In this document: in pieces, positions 55,593 through 63,930 of the stretch
Position numbering within the stretch: position 1 is the first letter of the stretch
Layout of the letters: each line of letters starts with the position of its first letter
Source: Candidatus Methylobacter titanis
GTDB lineage: Bacteria; Pseudomonadota; Gammaproteobacteria; Methylococcales; Methylomonadaceae
DNA: 64,000 bases
Assembly: GCA_029946125.1 (NCBI GenBank)
Contig: JAQSDX010000005.1
Span: 27,313 to 91,312, forward strand
Reading direction: 5' to 3'
Notes under the pieces: generated by a model
What the model was told of the DNA's origin: nothing
Database searches by the model: none
What the model saw: the letters and a program-made list of their open reading frames with translations, nothing else
Position numbers and translations under genes: made by a program

Positions 55593-56372
55593 ATGCGAGT
55601 CTCCCGATTATATACGCCAGCACCGCTGGTTACAGGCAAGCTGATCGAACTGGATGATGACAACGGCCATTATGTCAGAACCGTGTTGCGACTGAAAAAA
55701 GACGCCGAAGTCATTTTATTTAACGGTCAGGGCGGCGAATATTTGTGTACGGTTAGTGAGGTCAGCCGGAAAGCCGTACTGATTTCCGTTGAACAATGGA
55801 TTGACCGTAGCGTGGAATCGCCGTTGCAGGTCATCCTGGGGCTGGGTATCTCACGAGGCGACCGAATGGATTTGACCGTACAAAAAGCCGTGGAATTAGG
55901 CGTTAACCAGATTACGCCGTTATTGACCGAGCGTTGCCTGGTGCAATTCAAAGGCGAAAAAAAGCCGCAGCGTTTGTTGCATTGGCAAAAAATCGTTCAA
56001 CATGCGGCCGAACAAAGCGGCAGAACCGCCTTGCCTGCCTTGCTGGAAGTTGAGCAGCTACAAAACTGGGTAGGCAAGCAACAGGGGCTAAAGGTGTTTC
56101 TCGATCCTTATGCCGAAACCACATTAACCGAGTTAAAACCCGAAACGATGAAAGCCTGTCCTGAGCGCAGTCGAAGGGTGACCTTGCTTACCGGCCCCGA
56201 AGGCGGTTTTTCCGATCAGGAACGGGAACTGGCGAAAGCTTCCGGCTTTATCCCGGTCCGTTTAGGCGCCCGCATATTAAGGACCGAAACCGCATCGATT
56301 GCCGCCTTAGCCGCCGTACAGCTGTTATGGGGCGATTTTGGCCGGGTGCCTAATCCGGAAATGGGAAGTTAA
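55593..56372 (+). CDS. rsmE: 16S rRNA (uracil1498-N3)-methyltransferase, with ACPERSRR repeat insert
   Basis: Methylates U1498 of 16S rRNA. The 259-residue SPOUT protein has VRTVLRLKKDAEVILFNGQG, KAVELGVNQITPLLTERC, and the knot motif LLTGPEGGFSDQERELAK with LGARILRTETASIAALA. Residues 188-196 (MKACPERSRR) are a widespread repeat peptide, inserted just before the knot strand. The active domain is intact. Two bases after bioA, one base overlap with the protease gene. Confidence 0.93.
   Translation: MRVSRLYTPAPLVTGKLIELDDDNGHYVRTVLRLKKDAEVILFNGQGGEYLCTVSEVSRKAVLISVEQWIDRSVESPLQVILGLGISRGDRMDLTVQKAVELGVNQITPLLTERCLVQFKGEKKPQRLLHWQKIVQHAAEQSGRTALPALLEVEQLQNWVGKQQGLKVFLDPYAETTLTELKPETMKACPERSRRVTLLTGPEGGFSDQERELAKASGFIPVRLGARILRTETASIAALAAVQLLWGDFGRVPNPEMGS
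56154..56178 (+). repeat. ACPERSRR repeat element in frame in rsmE
   Basis: GCCTGTCCTGAGCGCAGTCG and then AAGGG. This is a known short dispersed repeat in many bacterial genomes, encoding ACPERSRR in one frame. Here it lies inside a real coding sequence in that frame. Confidence 0.85.
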
Positions 56373-57256
56373 TGATGAAAAAATACCTTATTTGTTCAAT
56401 AGTGCCCTTGCTGGTGTTGCTGGCAGCCAGCTCAATGGCCTGTTTGTTAGGTTATTTGATCGCGGTGGGACTGGACGATCAGTCCATGTTACGAAAACTG
56501 ATCATCCGCTTGACGCAGATATTCCTGCTGCTGAGCATTTTCCCGGCAATGGCCTATCTGAACTTTAAAAAAGAGGACTTGGGCTTTAGCGCAAGGTCGA
56601 AGTTTTTAAAACAGTTACCACAAGGATTAGGGCTGGGATTGCTGACCTTGCTGCCGGTATTTATTATTCTGTATGCTCTGGGAGTCAATATTATTGATCA
56701 GCCGCAGCAATGGACAATCGGTTTCCTGGCTAAAAAAACAGGGCTTTCATTGTTGCTGGCGCTGTTAATTGCAGTGGTCGAAGAATCCGTTTTTAGAGGA
56801 ATGCTGTTGGCTGGTTTAAAAAACAAGCTGCCGACGATTGCCGCCATTGTAATCAGCTCAGCTTATTTTGCAGCGCTGCATTTTCTGGATAGCAAAACCG
56901 AAATACCCGCGCAGGAATTTAATGTATTCAGCGGCTTTATCTTATTGGGTAACGCATTTATCAATGTGCTGAATCCGCAAAATCTATCGGCATTTCTTTC
57001 CTTGTTGGTGGTCGGTATTTTTCTTGCGGTGCTGAGGACGCAGGTAAAGGAAAGTCTGGGCTTATGTATCGGCTGCCATGCCGGTTGGGTGTGGCAAATA
57101 AAAATGAACGGCAGCCTGTTCAATACCGATTTTAGCTCGGAATATCTTTATCTGGTCAGCAGTTATAATCATGTTGTCGGGCCTTTAGTCACCGGATGGC
57201 TCGGTCTCGCCGTCATCGGCTATTTTGTTTACAAAAAGGCCAGGAAAGCCGTCTAA
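56372..57256 (+). CDS. CPBP family intramembrane metalloprotease (Abi/CAAX type)
   Basis: A 294-residue protein with seven or eight hydrophobic helices. Motif 1 AVVEESVFRGML (EExxxR), motif 2 AYFAALHF (FxxxH), and motif 3 GCHAGWVW (HxxxW/N) form the metalloprotease active site. The family includes prenyl-protein proteases and bacteriocin self-immunity proteins; the substrate is unknown. The ATG overlaps the rsmE stop, so it is in the bioA-rsmE transcript. It converges with yajQ (4-base overlap). Confidence 0.9.
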   Translation: MMKKYLICSIVPLLVLLAASSMACLLGYLIAVGLDDQSMLRKLIIRLTQIFLLLSIFPAMAYLNFKKEDLGFSARSKFLKQLPQGLGLGLLTLLPVFIILYALGVNIIDQPQQWTIGFLAKKTGLSLLLALLIAVVEESVFRGMLLAGLKNKLPTIAAIVISSAYFAALHFLDSKTEIPAQEFNVFSGFILLGNAFINVLNPQNLSAFLSLLVVGIFLAVLRTQVKESLGLCIGCHAGWVWQIKMNGSLFNTDFSSEYLYLVSSYNHVVGPLVTGWLGLAVIGYFVYKKARKAV

Positions 57257-57735
57257 TCCCTGAAATTCTCAAACTGCAATGGCATTTCCAGCTGCTCTGC
57301 TCTTAGCATCTTAATCACTTCCTGCAAGTCATCCCGGTTTTTGCCGGTCACCCTGACCTGATCGCCCTGAATAGCCGCCTGGACTTTCAGTTTTTTATCC
57401 TTAATCAATTTGACGATTTTCTTGGCCAGCGCCGAATCCAGGCCCTGCTTCATGATGATTTCCTGGCGTACCGATTTACCGCCGGGCTTGGGATCGCCGA
57501 CTTCCATGCAGGCAATATCAACGCCGCGTCGACTGAGTTTTGAGCAGACCACACTGAACATTTGCTGCAACTGAAACGTCGATTCAGAGGTCATAATCAG
57601 TTTATCGTCGGCCAATTCAAAGCTGGAGTCCGTGCCTTTAAAATCAAAGCGTGTGGTCACTTCTTTATTGGCTTGGTCGACGGCGTTTTTAATCTCGTGC
57701 TTGTCGAATTCGGAAATTATGTCGAAAGTAGGCAT
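57253..57735 (-). CDS. yajQ: YajQ family cyclic-di-GMP-binding protein
   Basis: Start chosen at the ATG giving MPTFDIISEFDKHEIKNAVDQ (in part), 160 residues against 163 in Escherichia coli. RFDFKGTDSSFEL near 31 and QAAIQGDQVRVTGKNRDDLQEVI at the C-terminus are the hallmarks. Some members bind cyclic di-GMP and modulate virulence regulators. A single gene between cca and the protease gene. Confidence 0.93.
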   Translation of the reverse strand: MPTFDIISEFDKHEIKNAVDQANKEVTTRFDFKGTDSSFELADDKLIMTSESTFQLQQMFSVVCSKLSRRGVDIACMEVGDPKPGGKSVRQEIIMKQGLDSALAKKIVKLIKDKKLKVQAAIQGDQVRVTGKNRDDLQEVIKMLRAEQLEMPLQFENFRD

Positions 57736-57796
57736 GGTTATCATTACAAAATAGGGTAAAAAAGAGATTTTACTATAAGGGTGTTTAAAACATTAT

Positions 57797-59038
57797 TCAA
57801 CTTTCAGTCGGCGCTGATTCGGCTTTAATAAACTCGGCGACGGCCTTAATGCGCAAGCGGCGTATCGCCTCGCCGATATGCGAACCTTTAAGTTCGCCAT
57901 TCAGGATAGACGACGTGTCAACCGAAGCCGCCGCCTTGGCGGCGCCGCTCAGCAGTTCGGCCTGAGGGTAGGGCGTATTTTCAAATCCGGTTCTGCCTTT
58001 GGCATCGGCTTCGCAAGCTTGCAAAAATTCAGACAATTTATGCCTAGGCTTATAGGCTCCCAGAGCGGCCAGCATATCGGTTATTGTTGAGGCGCGTAGT
58101 TCAAAAACCCGGTGACAATGCGTATGGTATTGCATCACCTGCATAGCCAAGGTTTTAAACGAATTCGGCACACGCAAACGCATGCATAGCTGTTCCAGAA
58201 TCCGCAGCCCCTGGGTTTCATGCCCGTAATGATGAGGCCAATTAGTACGGGGTGTCACGCCCTTGCCCAGATCGTGGACCAGCGCCGCAAATCGGACTTC
58301 GGGGCTAGCCGACAACAGCGCCGCCTGCTCCAAACAGAGCATCACATGAATGCCGGTATCGATTTCCGGATGATAGTGTTCCGGCTGCGGCACACCAAAT
58401 AAGCACTGTATTTCCGGGAAGATTTTATCCAGTGCCGCGCAAGCTTTTAAGGTATAGAAAAAAGCGCTGGGCGATTTCTCATTCAGCGCCTTGAACAGTT
58501 CCGCCCAGACCCGTTCGGGAACCAGGTGATCCACTTCCCCTGCAGTCACCATGGATTGCATCAAACTTCGGGTTTCTTCGGCCAGCGTAAAACCCAGATG
58601 CCCGTAGCGGGCGGCAAAACGGGCGATACGCAGAATCCGTACCGGATCTTCGGCAAAGGCCGGTGAAATATGCCGGAAAATGCGTTTTTCAAGATCGATC
58701 TGACCGCCGTAAGGGTCGATAAGCCGGCCTTCCGGCGTCATTGCCATTGCATTGATCGTCAGGTCGCGGCGAATCAAATCCTGTTCCAGACTGACATCGG
58801 GCGCTGCGTGTATGGTGAAACCTTTATAGCCGGGTGCGGTTTTTCGCTCGGTTCTGGCCAGTGCATATTCTTCATGCGTTTTCGGGTGTAAAAACACCGG
58901 GAAATCCTTGCCCACTGGCCTGTAGCCATGCTTCACCATGGATTCCGGGGTTTCGCCCAGCACTACCCAGTCCCGCTCCTTGATCGGAAGCCCCAGTAAT
59001 TTATCGCGCACCGCACCGCCGACAAGGTATATTTCCAC
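57797..59038 (-). CDS. cca: CCA-adding tRNA nucleotidyltransferase
   Basis: Adds or repairs 3' CCA on tRNAs. 413 residues: motif A YLVGGAVRDKLLGLPIKERDW, RRDLTINAMA, and DPVRILRIARFAARYG. An HD phosphohydrolase domain (about 230-310: VRFAALVHDLGKG) follows, as in gammaproteobacterial multifunctional CCA enzymes. Length close to Escherichia coli Cca (412). The tRNA in this window encodes its CCA. Confidence 0.97.
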   Translation of the reverse strand: MEIYLVGGAVRDKLLGLPIKERDWVVLGETPESMVKHGYRPVGKDFPVFLHPKTHEEYALARTERKTAPGYKGFTIHAAPDVSLEQDLIRRDLTINAMAMTPEGRLIDPYGGQIDLEKRIFRHISPAFAEDPVRILRIARFAARYGHLGFTLAEETRSLMQSMVTAGEVDHLVPERVWAELFKALNEKSPSAFFYTLKACAALDKIFPEIQCLFGVPQPEHYHPEIDTGIHVMLCLEQAALLSASPEVRFAALVHDLGKGVTPRTNWPHHYGHETQGLRILEQLCMRLRVPNSFKTLAMQVMQYHTHCHRVFELRASTITDMLAALGAYKPRHKLSEFLQACEADAKGRTGFENTPYPQAELLSGAAKAAASVDTSSILNGELKGSHIGEAIRRLRIKAVAEFIKAESAPTES

Positions 59039-59141
59039 AGAGTCTCTCAGTCGTTTAAAAGTGCGCCTAGAATAGCACAGCCGTAGGCAAAAAAAGGCAT
59101 AATGCCGATACAGGCAATCAGCACATTATCAGGAGAATCAA

Positions 59142-59933
59142 GTGATCGTCATTTTTTTAGCCAGCATTTTATTGGGCGCGGTAGGAGGATTAATGGCCGG
59201 ACTTTTCGGAATAGGCGGCGGCCTGATTATTGTGCCGGTATTAGCCCTATTATTTGCGGCGCAAGGATTCTCCTCGGAACTGATCATGATCATGTCGGTG
59301 GCAACCTCACTGGCGACCATTATTTTTACCTCTATCTCTTCGGTGCTGGCACACCATCGCTTGAATGCCGTCTTGTGGAATAGAATACTGGCCCTGGGAC
59401 CTGGGATTATGATCGGTGCAGCTGTCGGGGCCGTCATCGCGGATCATCTGTCCAGCGGCGTATTACGGGTTATATTTATCATCTATCTGCTAGGCGTGGG
59501 CATACAAATGGCTTTACAGCTAAAACCCAAACCCGGACAGCAGCAACCTTCCAAAACCTTGGATTTAGGTGCATCCGGCATAATGGGGCTGGTGTCGTCA
59601 TTACTGGGAATAGGCGGGGGCACGCTTACCGTGCCTTTTTTAGTCCATTTTCAAATGCCGATGCGCAATGCCGTGGCTGTGGCCAGCGCCTGCGGTTTGC
59701 CGATAGCCGTAGTCGGAACGATAGGCTATGCGCTATTGGGCAAGGATGCGTTGCAGCTGCCGGACTGGAGTTTTGGCTATATCTATATGCCCTCCTTTTT
59801 GGGCATAGTGCTGCCCAGCATGTATACCGCGCCGATAGGCGCAAAGCTGGCTCACAAACTGCCTGCGGAAAAATTAAAACGCTATTTCTCGCTGCTGCTG
59901 TTTGTGATGGCGGCCAAGCTGATCTGGTTTTGA
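59142..59933 (+). CDS. TauE/SafE-type sulfite or sulfonate exporter family protein
   Basis: A 263-residue membrane protein with two homologous halves, each opening with a Gly-rich helix: LLGAVGGLMAGLFGIGGGLIIVPVL (about 7-31) and GLVSSLLGIGGGTLTVPFL (about 147-165). The pattern is that of DUF81/TauE. About eight helices. The substrate is unknown; sulfur oxyanions or organic anions are suggested by the family. It starts at GTG (59142). Single gene. Confidence 0.92.
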   Translation: MIVIFLASILLGAVGGLMAGLFGIGGGLIIVPVLALLFAAQGFSSELIMIMSVATSLATIIFTSISSVLAHHRLNAVLWNRILALGPGIMIGAAVGAVIADHLSSGVLRVIFIIYLLGVGIQMALQLKPKPGQQQPSKTLDLGASGIMGLVSSLLGIGGGTLTVPFLVHFQMPMRNAVAVASACGLPIAVVGTIGYALLGKDALQLPDWSFGYIYMPSFLGIVLPSMYTAPIGAKLAHKLPAEKLKRYFSLLLFVMAAKLIWF

Positions 59934-60022
59934 ACACCGGTTGCCATAAAATTTACTTTATTTTTATGCCGCCAAATTTGCGATAATGCACAATCATTTT
60001 ACTGACAAGGGTTCCGTTGCAC

Positions 60023-60931
60023 ATGTGGTTTAAAAATCTAAGTATTTTCCGTCTTACTGAAGAATTCACTTTGGCTCCAGAAGACCTGGAACTCAAACTT
60101 GAACAAATGGCTTTTCGTCCTTGCGGCAGTCATGAAGAATTTACTTTCGGTTGGGCTTCACCGTTGGGCAAGTCGTCCGATCAGCTGGTGCATAGCGCGA
60201 ACGGTTTTTTAATGCTGTGCGGAAAAAAAGAAGAAAGAGTCCTGCCTGCGTCTGTCGTCAATGAAATGATGCAGGAAAAAATTGTTGAAACCGAAGAACA
60301 ACAAGGGCGTAAATTAGCCAAAAAAGAACGCGACGCGATCAAGGATGAACTTATCTTTGAGTTATTGCCCAGAGCCTTCACCTTCTCGAACAAGACTTAC
60401 GCCTATATCGACCCTAAAGGCGGCTGGCTGATAGTCGATGCGGCTTCTGCCAAAAAAGCCGAAGATTTGCTGAGCAATTTGCGCAAATGCTTAGGCTCAC
60501 TGCCGGCTGTTCCGCTCAATACCCTCGAAAAACCGGTTAAAGTTATGACCGAGTGGCTGATCAACCATCAGGCGCCGGACGACATCACTATTGAAGACGA
60601 ATGTGAATTGCGTTCACCGGAAGAAGAAGGCGGTATTATCCGTTGTAAACGCCATGACCTGAGTCTGCCTGAAATTAAAAACCATCTGGATACCGGCAAA
60701 GAAGTCATCAAACTGGCGCTGAATTGGTCAGACCGTCTTTCTTTCATTCTCGATGAGAATCTGGCCGTTAAGCGCCTGAAGTTTCTTGATCTGATTCAGG
60801 ATCAGGCATCCGATATGAATACCGACTCCGAAGCCGAGCAATTCGATGTCGATTTTTCGATTATGTCGTTGGAACTGGCAAACTTCCTGCCGCGTTTGCT
60901 GGAGTTATTCGGCGGCGAGCATAAAGCGTAA
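60023..60931 (+). CDS. rdgC: Recombination-associated protein RdgC
   Basis: A ring-forming DNA-binding protein of replication and recombination control. Start at ATG 60023 (MWFKNLSIFRLTEEFTL); a TTG two codons earlier is unlikely. The 302 residues match Escherichia coli RdgC (303) with FRPCGSHEEFTFGWASPLG, DELIFELLPRAFTFSNKTYAYID and SAKKAEDLLSNLRKCLGSLP. Gene stands alone. Confidence 0.95.
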   Translation: MWFKNLSIFRLTEEFTLAPEDLELKLEQMAFRPCGSHEEFTFGWASPLGKSSDQLVHSANGFLMLCGKKEERVLPASVVNEMMQEKIVETEEQQGRKLAKKERDAIKDELIFELLPRAFTFSNKTYAYIDPKGGWLIVDAASAKKAEDLLSNLRKCLGSLPAVPLNTLEKPVKVMTEWLINHQAPDDITIEDECELRSPEEEGGIIRCKRHDLSLPEIKNHLDTGKEVIKLALNWSDRLSFILDENLAVKRLKFLDLIQDQASDMNTDSEAEQFDVDFSIMSLELANFLPRLLELFGGEHKA

Positions 60932-61063
60932 GCTTCTGCCAACAAACTCGCCACCGTCGCCGCTCAAAAAGACCAGCGCGATGTGCGAGAGGGTAGCTTG
61001 CAGTGAAGCTTTGATGCGCTTACACTGCAAGATCATATTTTAACTGTCCGTGAGGAACTTCCC

Positions 61064-61528
61064 ATGTTAGAAAAACACCAACAAGCCCCCCAGTTCAGCT
61101 CAAAAAATCAATTTAATGAATCGGTTAATTTGTCTGATTACCTCGGGAAAAACAACGTGGTCTTGTATTTCTATCCCAAAGACGACACCCCGGGCTGCAC
61201 CATAGAAGCCAACCAATTTACCCAGTTAGCCGGAGAATTTGCCAAAGCGGATACCGTGGTTATCGGTGTGAGCAAGGACTCCTGCGCCAGCCATGCTGAT
61301 TTTATTAACAAATTCGATTTGAAACTGGATTTACTGGCGGATGTCGATGGCGAACTCTGCGAGAGCTACGGCGTATGGCAGGAGCGGGAAAAAAATGGCG
61401 TAAAAAGCATGGCTATTCTTCGCTCCACATTCATTATCGACAAGCAAGGCGTATTGGTTGAAGCAGCCTATGGCGTTACGCCTGAAGGTCATGCTCAAGA
61501 AATATTGGAAAAAGTGAAAATCTTGTAA
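61064..61528 (+). CDS. bcp: Peroxiredoxin, Bcp/PrxQ type
   Basis: Thiol peroxidase of 154 residues. NNVVLYFYPKDDTPGCTIEA carries the peroxidatic Cys at 45. The residue five further on, usually the resolving Cys of PrxQ, is Asn50. A second Cys (Cys74, in VSKDSCASH) is the only obvious other candidate in that half; Cys at about 103 (DGELCESYG) is another. It may use an atypical disulfide or a one-Cys cycle. 3 bases before the VOC gene, so they are likely in one transcript. Confidence 0.94.
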   Translation: MLEKHQQAPQFSSKNQFNESVNLSDYLGKNNVVLYFYPKDDTPGCTIEANQFTQLAGEFAKADTVVIGVSKDSCASHADFINKFDLKLDLLADVDGELCESYGVWQEREKNGVKSMAILRSTFIIDKQGVLVEAAYGVTPEGHAQEILEKVKIL

Positions 61529-61531
61529 GCA

Positions 61532-61906
61532 ATGACAAACTTTAATTTCACCATCCATCATGCCAGCCTTATTGTTGCCGATACGGCAGAATCGCTGAAA
61601 TTTTACTGCGATGTTTTCGGCATGCAACAGGTCGACAGGCCTGATCTGGGCTTTCCCGGCGCATGGTTGCAGTTAGGGGCTCAGCAGATACATTTATTGG
61701 AACTGAAAAATTTCGATCCGACAACCGGTCGCCCCGAACATGGCGGCCGTGATCGGCATATCGCCTTAAGTGTGCAGGAATTGGCACCGGTTAAGGCGGT
61801 GTTGGACAAAAACGGTATCGCCTACACCTTGAGTAAATCAGGACGAAAAGCATTATTCTGTCGCGACCCGGACGGCAATGCGCTGGAGATTCTTCAGCAA
61901 CTATAA
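61532..61906 (+). CDS. VOC/glyoxalase family protein
   Basis: A 124-residue vicinal-oxygen-chelate protein: HHASLIVADTAESLKFYCDVFG at the N-terminus, GAQQIHLLELKNFD, GGRDRHIALSV and the C-terminal CRDPDGNALEILQQ. Metal-ligand-like His and Glu are in the expected strands. The substrate is unknown. It follows bcp by three bases, suggesting a stress-related role (inference). Confidence 0.88.
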   Translation: MTNFNFTIHHASLIVADTAESLKFYCDVFGMQQVDRPDLGFPGAWLQLGAQQIHLLELKNFDPTTGRPEHGGRDRHIALSVQELAPVKAVLDKNGIAYTLSKSGRKALFCRDPDGNALEILQQL

Positions 61907-61928
61907 ATGACAAATCACCGAAACAACC

Positions 61929-61950
61929 CCCTATTTAACATTAAATAGGG
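61929..61950 (+). terminator. Possible terminator after the VOC gene
   Basis: CCCTATTTA and TAAATAGGG pair over nine bases around ACAT, followed by ATTTG. The T-run is short. Confidence 0.45.
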
Positions 61951-62066
61951 ATTTGATCAGCAGTTCTCATTATGGAAATACATTGCAACATAAAATCCCT
62001 AAAAATGATGGTTAACTTTTTAATGTTGTTAAATCATAACCTTATGTGAGAGGTAATTGCTATCCT

Positions 62067-62429
62067 ATGACAATAACGTATATTTACCGATTTGGCTTTA
62101 TTATATTTTTTCTGTGTCTGGTTCTGGCGTTGTTTATAGGTGGTTCACAGCCCGAAGCCGTCGGTTTGTTTGAGCCCCCTGTTGATAAGCTGGTACATTT
62201 TTTCTACTTTGCGACCTTCACTTTCCTTATAGCAATGAGTGATATTATGCCACTCAAATATGCCGCTATGTTGACAGTTGCGTTGGGCGCGGTAGATGAG
62301 TTACACCAAATGGTACTACCGGGGCGCTCACCCGGTTTTGATGATTGGCTGGCGGATAGTTTTGGTGCTGTTATCGTTGTCTGCATTTTTTCCATCGTCA
62401 GAAAGCAGCAAATAGCTAGGGCTATATAG
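62067..62429 (+). CDS. VanZ-like family membrane protein
   Basis: Start chosen at ATG 62067, with AGAGG upstream; 120 residues. Four hydrophobic stretches: FGFIIFFLCLVLALFIG, LVHFFYFATFTFLIAMS, AAMLTVALGAVDELHQMVLPG and SFGAVIVVCIFSIV. DKLVHFFYF and the VDELHQ..PGRSPGFDDWLADSFGA region are the VanZ hallmarks. The function is unknown; VanZ itself gives teicoplanin resistance, which cannot be inferred here. Confidence 0.88.
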   Translation: MTITYIYRFGFIIFFLCLVLALFIGGSQPEAVGLFEPPVDKLVHFFYFATFTFLIAMSDIMPLKYAAMLTVALGAVDELHQMVLPGRSPGFDDWLADSFGAVIVVCIFSIVRKQQIARAI

Positions 62430-62487
62430 ATTGATCAAAAGAATGAGCATAAAATATTCGCTTAATTTCAACGCCACTGCACTATTG

Positions 62488-63105
62488 CTAACTTGCTTTG
62501 CAAATTTGTTGCCAGGCCGGATGGTGCTGCAGGGTCGTCAATGCCGATTCCAGCAGCGCGTGACCCTGTTCGGTCCGGTGCCAGGTCGACGCGCCGGACG
62601 GGTGGGGTAGCGGTATCGCTTCTGTGCGGTGGCCGTGAAAGGTGATAGGGTGAAGTTTACCTATCACATCGTTGAGTCTATTGACTGGCATCAATTGGCC
62701 AATTGCCAGTTTGCCGATCGGCAGAATCAGGTCGGGTTTAAGCAAATCGATTTCCGCTTGCAGCCAGCCAGCGCAGTTACCGATTTCGGCCGGACTCGGC
62801 ACACGATCGCCGCCCTTGGGTTTTTTACCCGGAAAACAGCGACACACCGCAGCCATATAAACGCGCTGCCGAAAAGCCTCCTCATCAAGCCCAATGCGCT
62901 CAAACCATTTGAACAGGGTTTTACCGGCTGTCCAGGCAAAGGGTTTGCCAAAGCCCCCTTCCTTATCGCCAGGCGCTTGACCGATCAATAAAATCGGCGA
63001 CAATACCGGATTTCCGCTTACAACCGGGCCGATCATCGCGGGGCATTTAGTGCAATTCGACAATGCAGCGCGGTGGTCGCGCATAATTTGTTCGCGTGTA
63101 GGCAT
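62488..63105 (-). CDS. Uracil-DNA-glycosylase-like iron-sulfur protein
   Basis: A 205-residue family-4/5-type UDG superfamily protein. NCTKCPAMIGPVVSGNP has the first Cys pair of a 4Fe-4S cluster, LIGQAPGDKEGGFGKPFAWT is motif 1 (the UDGa type has GEAPGxxE), and IPLPHPSGAS is motif 2. CRCFPG and GNCAGWLQ give the other Cys ligands. Substrate specificity is unknown. It follows xthA by 12 bases on the same strand, forming a base-excision-repair pair. Confidence 0.9.
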   Translation of the reverse strand: MPTREQIMRDHRAALSNCTKCPAMIGPVVSGNPVLSPILLIGQAPGDKEGGFGKPFAWTAGKTLFKWFERIGLDEEAFRQRVYMAAVCRCFPGKKPKGGDRVPSPAEIGNCAGWLQAEIDLLKPDLILPIGKLAIGQLMPVNRLNDVIGKLHPITFHGHRTEAIPLPHPSGASTWHRTEQGHALLESALTTLQHHPAWQQICKAS

Positions 63106-63117
63106 GCTTAAGAACCC

Positions 63118-63882
63118 TCAAAAATCGATGTCGATGCCGACCGGACAATGATCGGATCCGGTAATGTCCGGCAGAATAAAGGCCTGCTTGACTTTATCGA
63201 CTAGCACTTTGCTGGTCAGCATATAATCGATCCGCCAACCGACGTTTCTTGCCCTTGCCCCGGCGCGGTAGCTCCACCAGCTATAGGCGACGGTATCGGG
63301 ATGGAAATACCGGAAGGTGTCGACCAGTCCGGCGTCGAGAAAACCGCTGAAACCATCAATTTCGACCTGGGTATAACCGGCCGATTTATTGTAATTCGGT
63401 TTCGGACGGGCGATATCGATTGCCTGGTGCGCGACATTGAAATCGCCGCCGATGATCAGCGGTTTTTTGCTTTGCAGTTGCTGACAATAGGCTAGAAATT
63501 CGAGATCCCAGCCTTGCCGATAATCCAGCCGGGCCAATTCTGCGCCCGAATTGGGCACATAGACGTTGAGCAGAAAAAACTGCTCGAATTCGGCGACGAT
63601 CACGCGGCCTTCAAGGTCGTGCTCGGCAATACCGATGTCGTTAATGATTTGCAGCGGCTCTTGTCGCGATAGGATCGTAACGCCGGAATAGCCCTTACGT
63701 TCGGCGCAGTTGGAATAAATGTGATAGCCGTCGATTCCTTCAAGTGCCTTATCGATCTGGTCGGCTTGCGCCTTGGTTTCCTGCAGCAGAATGCAGTCGG
63801 CATCAAGCCGCGCGAGCGTATCGGCAAAGCCTTTGCTTTGTATTGAGCGAATGCCGTTGACATTCCAGGAAATTATTTTCAT
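63118..63882 (-). CDS. xthA: Exodeoxyribonuclease III (AP endonuclease)
   Basis: Cleaves at abasic sites and removes 3'-blocking groups. A 254-residue EEP nuclease: MKIISWNVNGIRSI (catalytic Asn), ADCILLQETKAQ (Glu), GGDFNVAHQAID (Asp/Asn), WRIDYMLTSK, and the C-terminal SDHCPVGIDID (Asp-His). Co-directional with the UDG-like gene. Length typical. Confidence 0.97.
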   Translation of the reverse strand: MKIISWNVNGIRSIQSKGFADTLARLDADCILLQETKAQADQIDKALEGIDGYHIYSNCAERKGYSGVTILSRQEPLQIINDIGIAEHDLEGRVIVAEFEQFFLLNVYVPNSGAELARLDYRQGWDLEFLAYCQQLQSKKPLIIGGDFNVAHQAIDIARPKPNYNKSAGYTQVEIDGFSGFLDAGLVDTFRYFHPDTVAYSWWSYRAGARARNVGWRIDYMLTSKVLVDKVKQAFILPDITGSDHCPVGIDIDF

Positions 63883-63930
63883 GCGATGATTCAGTCCGAT
63901 GTGTTAGACGTTAAGTCTTAAATACTGATG

